NCBI GenBank assembly: GCA_002394965.1
Contig: DGVL01000008.1
Location: 1-6,386 of the forward strand
From: Lachnospira sp. UBA4285
Lineage (GTDB): Bacteria > Bacillota > Clostridia > Lachnospirales > Lachnospiraceae
Reading direction: 5' to 3'
Length of the DNA stretch: 6,386 bases
A program made the translations under genes and the position numbers. Numbering within the stretch: the first letter of the stretch is position 1; each line of letters starts with the position of its first letter. Under the pieces are notes generated by a model that was not told the origin of the DNA, did no database searches, and saw only the letters and a list, made by a program, of their open reading frames with translations. Below, piece after piece: positions 1-4,792 of this stretch.

Positions 1-67
1 TGATTGCCCGCTTATAGTCCTTTTTGAAAGCTGTCGTGTACTTGACGGTGTACTTTGTTTTCCTCAT
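1..67 (-). CDS. YafQ-type toxin of a RelB/DinJ-YafQ pair, N-terminal part only
   Basis: The reading frame starts at the ATG at 67-65 and runs off the left edge, so only 22 residues are visible. They begin MRKTKYTVKYTTAFKKDYKRAI. The FKKDYKRA segment is typical of the start of YafQ/RelE-superfamily ribonuclease toxins, which cut mRNA on the ribosome; the catalytic histidines lie further on and cannot be checked. The ATG overlaps the stop of the antitoxin gene by 4 bases (ATGA), the usual arrangement for translational coupling, so the toxin is made from the antitoxin's transcript. The identity rests on this short stretch plus the neighbouring DinJ-like antitoxin. Whether the rest is intact is unknown. 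Confidence 0.8.
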   Translation of the reverse strand, partial: MRKTKYTVKYTTAFKKDYKRAI

Positions 68-342
68 TTTTTCAAGTCGGCAAACAACTCGTCAAGGTCA
101 TTATAGCCCTTTACAGACGGGTCTTTCGCAATCCTTTCCGCTTCCAGCATGGCAGCAATCGTTTCCTTGTTGGGCTGTTCAAGCTTCACCTCAAAGGGAA
201 TACCGCCCTCACGAAGCGACTGGCGCACGAAGATGTTGAACGCCGTGGATAAATTCATGCCGAGTTCCGCAAACAGGGCGTCGGCCTGTGCCTTCAAATC
301 CGCGTCCATGCGGATGCTAATGTTTGTGGTATTTCCAGCCAT
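64..342 (-). CDS. RelB/DinJ-family antitoxin
   Basis: This 92-residue protein is the expected size for a RelB/DinJ antitoxin. Residues about 6-50 form a ribbon-helix-helix DNA-binding domain: a beta strand (NISIRMD), then a helix (DADLKAQADALFAELGMN), then STAFNIFVRQSLREGGIPF, the DinJ signature. The charged C-terminal tail, ending DLDELFADLKK, would wrap around the toxin. By family knowledge it neutralises the YafQ-type toxin encoded directly after it and represses their shared promoter. The start is supported by a Shine-Dalgarno AAAGGGG at 357-351, 8 bases before the ATG at 342-340. The stop overlaps the toxin start by 4 bases. The gene looks intact. The family is clear; which toxin subfamily it pairs with is inferred from the neighbour. 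Confidence 0.92.
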   Translation of the reverse strand: MAGNTTNISIRMDADLKAQADALFAELGMNLSTAFNIFVRQSLREGGIPFEVKLEQPNKETIAAMLEAERIAKDPSVKGYNDLDELFADLKK

Positions 343-370
343 AGTATCAACCCCTTTCTGCTGGTACTTT

Positions 371-398
371 TAGTATATGTTATTTTTAATATATGCTA
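371..398. promoter_or_regulatory. Candidate antitoxin operator (imperfect inverted repeat)
   Basis: TAGTATAT (371-378) and ATATGCTA (391-398) form an inverted repeat that pairs at 7 of 8 positions, with a 12-bp spacer. It overlaps the candidate -10 of the RelB/DinJ-YafQ promoter, where RelB/DinJ proteins normally bind to repress their own operon. The assignment is inferred from symmetry and position; AT-rich DNA produces such repeats by chance fairly often. Confidence 0.4.
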
Positions 399-416
399 TT
401 TGCACGAAGAAAACAA
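388..416 (-). promoter_or_regulatory. Candidate promoter of the RelB/DinJ-YafQ operon
   Basis: On the minus strand a -35-like TTGTTT (416-411) is followed by a 17-bp spacer and TATATT (393-388), which matches the consensus -10 at five of six positions. It lies about 45 bp upstream of the antitoxin start in strongly AT-rich DNA. A second -10-like TATACT (377-372) lacks a good -35, so the exact start of transcription is uncertain. Confidence 0.45.
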
Positions 417-429
417 TACATTGCACGAA
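400..429. repeat. Two direct copies of TTGCACGAA
   Basis: The 9-bp sequence TTGCACGAA occurs at 400-408 and again at 421-429, a period of 21 bp or two helical turns. The copies flank the candidate -35 element of the minus-strand toxin-antitoxin promoter. They could be regulator contacts or simply the remains of a small duplication. No function is evident from the sequence. Confidence 0.4.
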
Positions 430-463
430 TATTTACCATAAATTCATCGAAGAGGGTCACTCT

Positions 464-659
464 ATGAAGCAGGTTGTTTTACCCGTCACTGTCCACCTGA
501 ATATCCGCCTGCCCCTTGCTCTCTTGCAGCCGGAACCGGCAGATGCGTCCACCGACGGCAAAAGGCCGAGTGCGAGCGCCGGAGGACGCCCCCGCGCTGG
601 TAAAGAAAATCGGCAAGACCACCTACAAGGTTCGCGTCCATTTCAGCAATACATGCTAG
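464..659 (+). pseudogene. Degraded TnpW-like transposon protein remnant
   Basis: The recognisable part is in the frame from the ATG at 543 to the TAG at 657-659 (38 residues): KKIGKTTYKVRVHFS at about residues 20-34, then NTC and a stop. That segment matches the core of TnpW, a small protein of unknown function carried by Tn4451-type elements of Clostridia. Members normally continue with a helix beginning roughly 'ETxxDKI', which is missing here. Upstream, an ATG at 464 with a GAAGAGGG ribosome site (449-456) opens a different frame (MKQVVLPVTVHLNIRLPL...). This suggests that one gene was split by a 1-base shift between about 545 and 590. Its stop abuts the stop of the opposing PIN pseudogene. 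I read this as a scar of a lost mobile element. The family call is from memory of the motif. Confidence 0.55.
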
Positions 660-902
660 TTAGGTATTCAAAAACTCTGCCGGTGTCATAATTGCCGGAT
701 TTTTCACGCCGGACTCTAAGAAATCCTTATCGCCGGTCAGCAGCACATCGGCTTTCGCTTCAATGGCTGCCCGCAAAATAGGGCGGTCATTGACATCTCT
801 GATTTGTGTTTCGGTCATATCTTCCTCTGTCGGGACGGGAACCAATTACAGGGTAAGCAGCGCGGCAGAAATGAGAACATTGGTATCAATCAGAACTCTC
901 AA
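660..902 (-). pseudogene. PIN-domain toxin, internally deleted and interrupted by a stop
   Basis: Both ends of a PIN-family (COG1569-like) ribonuclease toxin are present in one frame. The N-terminus reads from a TTG at 902-900, (M)RVLIDTNVLISAAL, and carries the first catalytic Asp of the DTNVLIS motif. The C-terminus resumes at LVPVPTEED and includes DRPILRAAI, LLTGDKDFLE and MTPAEFL, with the later acidic residues. Between them a TAA (848-846) interrupts the frame, and roughly 55-65 residues normally found in the middle, with the conserved Glu, are absent. Only 81 codons remain against about 135-140 usual. The start overlaps the antitoxin stop by 4 bases (TTGA), as expected for a coupled pair. 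The toxin should be inactive. A TTG at 845 could start a 61-residue C-terminal fragment, but no function is expected. Confidence 0.85.
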
Positions 903-1174
903 GCCTTTTCGTCCTCATTTCTCAATTTCTTGACGAGCGCCATAACATCATCTTCCGAAGTCAGGCCGGTGCGTTCTGCTTCTCCGGCCATTTCCTGCTG
1001 AAGCACCTGCATGGCATACACAGCAGAATTGACAATGCGGACAGTGTTTCCCTCAACGATAAAAGTGACCCGATCACCATTTGACACACCAAGCACATCA
1101 CGGACATCCTTAGGGATTGTGATTTGCCCTTTTGCCATGACTTTGGCATTGTCCACAAACGCATTCGCTAACAT
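899..1174 (-). CDS. AbrB/MazE-type antitoxin (SpoVT-AbrB domain)
   Basis: This is a 91-residue protein. Residues about 10-50 form a swapped-hairpin AbrB DNA-binding domain, with the signature AKGQITIPKDVRDVLGVSNGDRV followed by the strand pair TFIVEGNTVRIVNS. The C-terminal half (LQQEMAGEAERTGLTSEDDV...) is acidic and helical, as in antitoxins that bind PIN toxins. A Shine-Dalgarno AAAGGTGG lies 9 bases before the ATG at 1174-1172. The downstream PIN toxin gene, overlapping by 4 bases, is broken, so this appears to be an orphan antitoxin. It may survive as a repressor of its own promoter or as an antidote to related toxins elsewhere; that is inference. The promoter and palindromic operator directly upstream fit autoregulation. 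Confidence 0.9.
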   Translation of the reverse strand: MLANAFVDNAKVMAKGQITIPKDVRDVLGVSNGDRVTFIVEGNTVRIVNSAVYAMQVLQQEMAGEAERTGLTSEDDVMALVKKLRNEDEKA

Positions 1175-1201
1175 GATTTTGCACCACCTTTCAGAAATAT
1201 G

Positions 1202-1223
1202 GAAGTAGGGATTTCCCTACTTC
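1202..1223. promoter_or_regulatory. Perfect palindromic operator before the AbrB-type antitoxin
   Basis: GAAGTAGGGA (1202-1211) and TCCCTACTTC (1214-1223) are exact reverse complements separated by 2 bp. The element starts one base downstream of the -10 box on the minus strand, over the likely transcription start. This is the expected place for autorepression by the AbrB-type antitoxin. It is not followed by a T run in either direction, so it is unlikely to be a terminator. The binding protein is inferred. Confidence 0.7.
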
Positions 1224-1224
1224 T

Positions 1225-1253
1225 ATTATAAGCAGAACGAGTGAAAAAACCAA
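1225..1253 (-). promoter_or_regulatory. Promoter of the AbrB-type antitoxin / PIN remnant operon
   Basis: On the minus strand a perfect TATAAT (1230-1225) is preceded by a 17-bp spacer and a weaker TTGGTT (1253-1248, three of six consensus bases). Transcription would start at about 1218, inside the palindromic operator, about 45 bases before the antitoxin ATG. The perfect -10 and its place next to the operator make this a good candidate. Confidence 0.7.
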
Positions 1254-1262
1254 CGAGAACCG

Positions 1263-1280
1263 CTGAAAATATATTTTCAG
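1263..1280. repeat. 18-bp perfect palindrome
   Basis: CTGAAAATATATTTTCAG reads the same on both strands with no spacer. It sits just behind the -35 of the antitoxin promoter on one side and before a weak terminator-like hairpin on the other. It could be a protein binding site or a chance AT-rich palindrome. Nothing in the surrounding sequence decides between these. Confidence 0.6.
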
Positions 1281-1386
1281 GGCTGGTACAAGCCGCAGGA
1301 TTGTGGGCTTTTTTGTGAATTTGATTAAAAGTCCTTGACAACTTGTTTCGGGCGTAGCGGATTTGGGATTCTTGTGATTGAACATA

Positions 1387-1431
1387 TTTCCTGATGGAGC
1401 CGGAATCCCCCTCCTTCAGGAAACTTTTTTT
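1387..1431 (+). terminator. Strong intrinsic terminator upstream of the iolE promoter
   Basis: TTTCCTGA (1387-1394) pairs with TCAGGAAA (1416-1423). After one T-T mismatch the stem continues with GGAG (1396-1399) and CTCC (1411-1414), closing an 11-base loop. The stem is followed by C and seven T (1425-1431), so it acts on plus-strand transcripts. No intact plus-strand gene lies to its left. It therefore either ended a gene since lost or insulates the inositol operon from read-through. Confidence 0.8.
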
Positions 1432-1446
1432 GCCGGAATGTTTTTG

Positions 1447-1475
1447 TTGCACACCCTTATGCTGCGTGCTAATAT
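1447..1475 (+). promoter_or_regulatory. Promoter of the iolE-iolG unit (extended -10)
   Basis: TTGCAC (1447-1452), a 17-bp spacer, then TGC-TAATAT with the -10 hexamer at 1470-1475 and an extended TG at 1467-1468. Transcription should start at about 1482, giving a leader of about 70 bases before iolE. The same layout with the same spacer length and flanking GTGCTAA recurs at 3606-3634 before iolC, which strengthens both calls. Confidence 0.75.
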
Positions 1476-1507
1476 AAGTTCGAGATAATTAGCACGTGAA
1501 AGCACAC
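1465..1507. promoter_or_regulatory. Operator of the iolE-iolG promoter
   Basis: CGTGCTAA (1465-1472), overlapping the -10, is the exact reverse complement of TTAGCACG (1489-1496), with a 16-bp spacer. A further AGCAC (1501-1505) follows 10 bp after the AGCAC at 1491-1495. Related half-sites occur before iolC (3624-3676). The position over the -10 and transcription start implies repression, presumably relieved by an inositol metabolite. The regulator, possibly an IolR-like protein, is not in the window. Confidence 0.65.
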
Positions 1508-1551
1508 GATATATGGGATGTATATAAGTGTGTGGATAACAGGAGGAATCT

Positions 1552-2451
1552 ATGTTTGACAAGGCAAAGGTGAAACTGGGCATTGCACCGATCGGATGGA
1601 CCAATGACGATATGCCGGATCTTGGCTCAGAGAATACGTTTGAGCAGTGCGTGAGTGAGATGGCACTTGCCGGTTTCCAGGGATGTGAGGTCGGCAACAA
1701 GTATCCGAAGGATCCGACGGTCCTTAAGAAAGCGCTGGATCTTCGGGGACTTCAGATCGCCAACCAGTGGTTTTCCTGCTTCCTGCTGACGAAACCGTTT
1801 GAAGAAGTTGAGAAGGAATTCCGCGCGCAGTGCGCTTTTCTCAAAGCCACAGGCTCAAAGAGAATCGGCGCATCGGAACAGAGCTACAGCGTACAGGGAC
1901 AGCTGCATACACCGATCTTCGGACATAAGCATGTCATGGATGAGGAGGAGTGGAATACGCTGACGACGGGGCTCAACCGGCTCGGCCGGATCGCAGCCGA
2001 TGACTACGGTATCTCTCTTGTGTATCACCATCATCTTGGCACCGTGGTTCAGACAGCCGAAGAGACAGACCGGCTGATGGATGAGACGGATCCGAAGTAC
2101 ATGAATCTTCTGTTTGACACCGGACATTTTTACTACTGCGGTGTGGATCCCGCCAAAATGTGCAGGAAGTATATCAACCGCATCCGCCATGTGCATCTCA
2201 AGGACGTCCGCACCAGGGTCGTCGCTGAGGTGAAGGAAAAGGACATGAGCTTCCTGGACGGCGTGCGCGCCGGTACATTTACGGTTCCGGGCGACGGAGA
2301 TTATGATTTCACAGATGTATTCAGAATTCTGGATGAAGGCGGCTATGAAGGCTGGCTTCTGGTTGAGGCGGAACAGGACCCGGCCAGAGCCAATCCGCTT
2401 GAATATGCCATCAAGGCCAGAAAGTACATCGCCAGGAAGACAGGACTTTAA
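1552..2451 (+). CDS. iolE: Inosose dehydratase (2-keto-myo-inositol dehydratase)
   Basis: IolE removes water from 2-keto-myo-inositol (scyllo-inosose) to give 3D-(3,5/4)-trihydroxycyclohexane-1,2-dione, the second step of cytosolic myo-inositol breakdown. The 299-residue protein is full length for the family and has the AP-endonuclease-2-like TIM-barrel pattern. It opens with GIAPIGWTNDDMP (10-22), then SYSVQG (111-116), YHHHLGT (158-164), FDTGH (188-192), HVHLKDVR (213-220) and VEAEQDP (271-277). Acidic residues and histidines in the later motifs are the expected divalent-metal ligands. The start has an AGGAGG 5 bases upstream. It is the first gene of a two-gene unit with iolG, from the promoter at 1447-1475 to the terminator at 3546-3588. 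The gene appears intact and the identification is firm. Confidence 0.95.
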   Translation: MFDKAKVKLGIAPIGWTNDDMPDLGSENTFEQCVSEMALAGFQGCEVGNKYPKDPTVLKKALDLRGLQIANQWFSCFLLTKPFEEVEKEFRAQCAFLKATGSKRIGASEQSYSVQGQLHTPIFGHKHVMDEEEWNTLTTGLNRLGRIAADDYGISLVYHHHLGTVVQTAEETDRLMDETDPKYMNLLFDTGHFYYCGVDPAKMCRKYINRIRHVHLKDVRTRVVAEVKEKDMSFLDGVRAGTFTVPGDGDYDFTDVFRILDEGGYEGWLLVEAEQDPARANPLEYAIKARKYIARKTGL

Positions 2452-2510
2452 TGCAGCGTCTGTGATGCCCACCGGGCGCCGGACAGCAATGATCAGAAAG
2501 GAAAATCAGC

Positions 2511-3524
2511 ATGGTAACAGTAGGAATCATCGGAGCAGGCCGGATCGGCCAGGTACACATGACCTCCATCAGCACCCGTGTCCCGAATGCGAGAATCAAG
2601 TATGTCGCAGACCCGTACATGGACGAGAAGAAGGAAGCATTTGCCAGGGCGCACGGCGTTGAAAAGGTGACGAAGGACTACAGGGAGGTTCTGGCAGACA
2701 GAGACGTCGACGCGGTTCTGATCTGCTCCTCCACCGACACCCACTCGCCGATCTCTCTTGAGGCGATAGCGGCCGGTAAGCATGTTTTCTGCGAGAAACC
2801 GATTGACCACGATGTTGAGAAGATCAAAGAAGTCATCGATGCTCTGAAGAAGAATCCGGTCAAGTACCAGGTTGGCTTCAACCGCCGTTTTGACCACAAC
2901 TTCCGCGCCGTTCGCGCCGCGATTGATGCCGGAAAGGTCGGCGAGGAGCACATTATCCGCATCACAAGCCGCGATCCGGAGCCGCCGTCGCCGGAATATG
3001 TGGCCGTGTCCGGCGGCATGTTCATGGATATGACGATTCACGATTTTGATATGGTGCGTTATCTGGCGGGCTGCGATCCGGTTGAGGTGTTCGTCGAGGG
3101 TGCGGTTCTCGTCGACCCGGCGATCGGGAAGGCAGGCGATATCGATACGGCCGTAATCACCATGAAGATGAGCAATGGCGCCATTGCCACCATCGACAAT
3201 TCCCGCAAGGCGGTTTACGGTTATGATCAGAGAGCCGAGGTGTTCGGCAGCAGGGGAATGGCGATGACAGGCAATGATGCCGCTTCGACCTGCATCATCT
3301 CGAACGCACAGGGCGTGACCGGCGAGGTGCCGCTTCACTTCTTCCTCGAGAGATACATGGATGCATACGCGGAAGAAATCATCAGCTTCGTCAATGCCAT
3401 CGAGAATGACACCGACACGGAGCTGAATGTATACGACGGTCTCAAGCCGGTTCTCATGGCCATGGCCTGCAACAAGTCGCTGAAAGAGCACCGCGTTGTG
3501 AAGATGTCGGAAGTGGAAGCATAA
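2511..3524 (+). CDS. iolG: Inositol 2-dehydrogenase (Gfo/Idh/MocA family)
   Basis: IolG oxidises myo-inositol to 2-keto-myo-inositol with NAD+, the entry step of the pathway whose next enzyme is encoded just upstream. The protein has 337 residues, close to the usual 335-345. An N-terminal Rossmann fold carries GIIGAGRIG (5-13), with D34 at the end of the second strand favouring NAD. The family's EKP motif is at 95-97 with catalytic Lys96. The C-terminal substrate domain has GGMFMDMTIHDFDM (168-181), in which Asp173 and His177 match the expected proton-relay pair. A ribosome site AAAGGA lies upstream of the ATG, and 59 bp separate it from iolE with no promoter apparent. A paralogous scyllo-inositol or related polyol dehydrogenase cannot be excluded from sequence alone, but the neighbours favour IolG. 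Confidence 0.9.
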   Translation: MVTVGIIGAGRIGQVHMTSISTRVPNARIKYVADPYMDEKKEAFARAHGVEKVTKDYREVLADRDVDAVLICSSTDTHSPISLEAIAAGKHVFCEKPIDHDVEKIKEVIDALKKNPVKYQVGFNRRFDHNFRAVRAAIDAGKVGEEHIIRITSRDPEPPSPEYVAVSGGMFMDMTIHDFDMVRYLAGCDPVEVFVEGAVLVDPAIGKAGDIDTAVITMKMSNGAIATIDNSRKAVYGYDQRAEVFGSRGMAMTGNDAASTCIISNAQGVTGEVPLHFFLERYMDAYAEEIISFVNAIENDTDTELNVYDGLKPVLMAMACNKSLKEHRVVKMSEVEA

Positions 3525-3545
3525 GGGATTACGTGCACATCCCGG

Positions 3546-3588
3546 ACCGCATGGAAGAGAGGACAGGCTCTGTTCCGTGCGGTTTTTT
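3546..3588 (+). terminator. Intrinsic terminator after iolG
   Basis: ACCGCATGGAA (3546-3556) pairs with TTCCGTGCGGT (3573-3583) with one T-G wobble. After a G-G mismatch the stem continues with AGAG/CTCT (3558-3561 with 3568-3571), closing a 6-base loop. Six T follow (3583-3588). It ends the iolE-iolG transcript about 20 bp before the -35 of the iolC promoter, so the two units are transcribed separately. Confidence 0.88.
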
Positions 3589-3605
3589 ATTATCAGAATC
3601 GGTTG

Positions 3606-3634
3606 TTGCACGCTCACAGTATGCGTGCTAAAAT
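3606..3634 (+). promoter_or_regulatory. Promoter of the iolC-iolD unit (extended -10)
   Basis: TTGCAC (3606-3611), a 17-bp spacer, then TGC-TAAAAT with the -10 hexamer at 3629-3634. The -35, spacer length and extended -10 are the same as before iolE, and the shared text extends outward (TTGTTGCAC; GCGTGCTAA). Transcription should start at about 3641, leaving a leader of about 88 bases before the iolC ATG at 3729. Confidence 0.75.
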
Positions 3635-3676
3635 AGATCATACCAAGAAAAGCCAAAATAAGCACGCGCTAAGCAC
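3624..3676. promoter_or_regulatory. Operator of the iolC-iolD promoter
   Basis: CGTGCTAA (3624-3631) over the -10 is matched downstream by inverted TAAGCACG (3659-3666), which pairs at 7 of 8 positions. A further TAAGCAC ends at 3676, 11 bp on. The set mirrors the iolE operator, but the distance between the main half-site centres is 35 bp instead of 24 bp. One shared repressor is inferred. Confidence 0.6.
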
Positions 3677-3728
3677 ACATATTCATGGCGGGCGCGGCGT
3701 GCCGAAACGGATTCGTGAAGGAGATAAC

Positions 3729-4763
3729 ATGAAGTATATTGCGTTTGACGAGAGCAGACCGCTGGATCTGATCCTGCTGGGACGGGTGGCGATCGATTTC
3801 AACCCGGCATGGTCTGACAGTGTGAAAGAGGATTTCAAACCGCTGAAGGATGTTCACTATTTTGAAAAGTTCGTGGGCGGGTCCCCGGCCAACATCGCCG
3901 TCGGCGTCACGCATCACGGTCTTAAGGCCGGATTTATCGGCAAGGTGTCCGATGACCAGTTCGGCGATTTCGTGACAGAATACTTTGACCGCCAGGGAAT
4001 TGACACTTCCCACATCACCCGCTGCACCGGCGGACAGAAACTGGGGCTCACATTCACGGAGATGCTCTCCCCGAAGGAGAGCAGTATCCTGATGTACCGC
4101 AATGACATCGCGGATCTTCAGCTCAGCGTTGACGACATCGACGAAGCATATATCGCATCGGCCAAAGCGCTGCTCATCTCCGGGACCGCGCTGGCGGAAA
4201 GCCCTTCCAGGGAGGCAGCCGTCAAGGCCGCCATGCTGGCGGAGAAGGTCGGGACGAAGCTGATATTCGACATTGATTACCGGGCGTACAACTGGAAGAA
4301 CGCGGACGAGATCTCCATCTATTATTCTCTGATCGCCGGTAAGGCGGATATCATCATGGGCTCCCGCGAGGAATTTGACCTGACAGAAAAACTGATCCGC
4401 GAGGGCATGAGCGACGAGGAGTCCGCTGCGTACTGGCAGAAGAAGAACGCGAAGATCTGCGTGATCAAACACGGCATGAAAGGGTCGACCGCCTATACGT
4501 CCGACGGGAAACGTTTCTCCATCAAGCCGTTTCCGGTGACGGCGCGCAAGGGTTTCGGAGGCGGTGACGGGTATGGCAGCGGATTCCTGTACGGACTGTT
4601 CTCGGGCTGGGATATTCAGGATTGCCTGGAATTCGGCAGCGCCGAGGCGTCCATGATGGTCCGGAGCAACAACTGCTCGGATTCGCTCCCGGACACGGAG
4701 CAAGTGAGGGCTTTCATTGACGAGGAAAAGAAACTCTACGGGGAAATGGTCGCGCGCGTGTAA
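3729..4763 (+). CDS. iolC: 5-dehydro-2-deoxygluconokinase (PfkB family)
   Basis: IolC phosphorylates 5-dehydro-2-deoxy-D-gluconate with ATP to the 6-phosphate that an aldolase (IolJ) then splits. The protein has 344 residues. A longer frame is open back to a TTG at 3603, but that lies upstream of the -35 and overlaps the promoter. The ATG at 3729 has GAAGGAG 5 bases before it and begins MKYIAFDESRPLDLILLGR, as in other IolC proteins. PfkB features in order are LILLGRVAIDFNP (14-26), GGSPAN (50-55) near the substrate site, FDIDYRAYNW (180-189), and the ATP/anion-hole motif GFGGGDGYGSGF (275-286) with catalytic base Asp280. The motif reads GGGD, where GAGD is commoner; Gly for Ala should be tolerated. 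It is the first gene of a unit with iolD, 29 bp downstream. Confidence 0.95.
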   Translation: MKYIAFDESRPLDLILLGRVAIDFNPAWSDSVKEDFKPLKDVHYFEKFVGGSPANIAVGVTHHGLKAGFIGKVSDDQFGDFVTEYFDRQGIDTSHITRCTGGQKLGLTFTEMLSPKESSILMYRNDIADLQLSVDDIDEAYIASAKALLISGTALAESPSREAAVKAAMLAEKVGTKLIFDIDYRAYNWKNADEISIYYSLIAGKADIIMGSREEFDLTEKLIREGMSDEESAAYWQKKNAKICVIKHGMKGSTAYTSDGKRFSIKPFPVTARKGFGGGDGYGSGFLYGLFSGWDIQDCLEFGSAEASMMVRSNNCSDSLPDTEQVRAFIDEEKKLYGEMVARV

Positions 4764-4792
4764 AGCGGACTTGAAGACAGGAGCATACGCAT

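Larger units (their letters stand above)
1255..1446. other. Gene-free boundary between the toxin-antitoxin patch and the inositol genes
   Basis: I see no credible gene here; the open frames lack ribosome sites and resemble no known family. The stretch holds an 18-bp palindrome (1263-1280). A weak hairpin follows, AAGCC (1290-1294) with GGCTT (1306-1310), then six T (1309-1314). There is an isolated TTGACA (1335-1340) without a matching -10, and a strong terminator (1387-1431). It may be the right edge of the accessory insertion, but no direct or inverted repeat marking an end is evident within the window. Confidence 0.5.

Noticed and set aside
371..429. Short CRISPR-like or iteron array from the repeated motifs before the RelB gene
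   Set aside because: There are only two copies of each short motif, with no uniform spacers or array structure; a promoter/operator explanation is sufficient.
1335..1363. Plus-strand promoter with a perfect TTGACA at 1335-1340
   Set aside because: No acceptable -10 lies 16-18 bp downstream (CGGATT or GGATTT). It would also drive transcription straight into the terminator at 1387-1431.
1168..1452. 94-codon open frame on the minus strand across the antitoxin promoter region
   Set aside because: It runs over the terminator hairpin, palindrome, promoter and operator, has no ribosome site and resembles nothing known.
1497..1510. Catabolite-repression (cre) site starting TGAAAGC in the iolE operator
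   Set aside because: Only the left half matches the cre consensus; the right half (ACACGAT) does not. The segment is better explained as part of the AGCAC half-site set.
1476..1551. Riboswitch in the iolE leader
   Set aside because: The leader is only about 70 bases, is mostly occupied by operator half-sites, and shows no stable multi-helix fold or terminator/antiterminator pair.
2493..3665. 390-codon open frame on the minus strand opposite iolG
   Set aside because: It is a shadow of iolG codon bias: the protein is rich in His and Arg in a way typical of antisense frames, resembles no family, lacks a convincing ribosome site, and runs through the iolG terminator and the iolC promoter.
3603..3728. 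N-terminal extension of iolC from a TTG at 3603
   Set aside because: It would start upstream of the -35 box and overlap the promoter and operator. The ATG at 3729 has a good ribosome site and gives the family's normal N-terminus.
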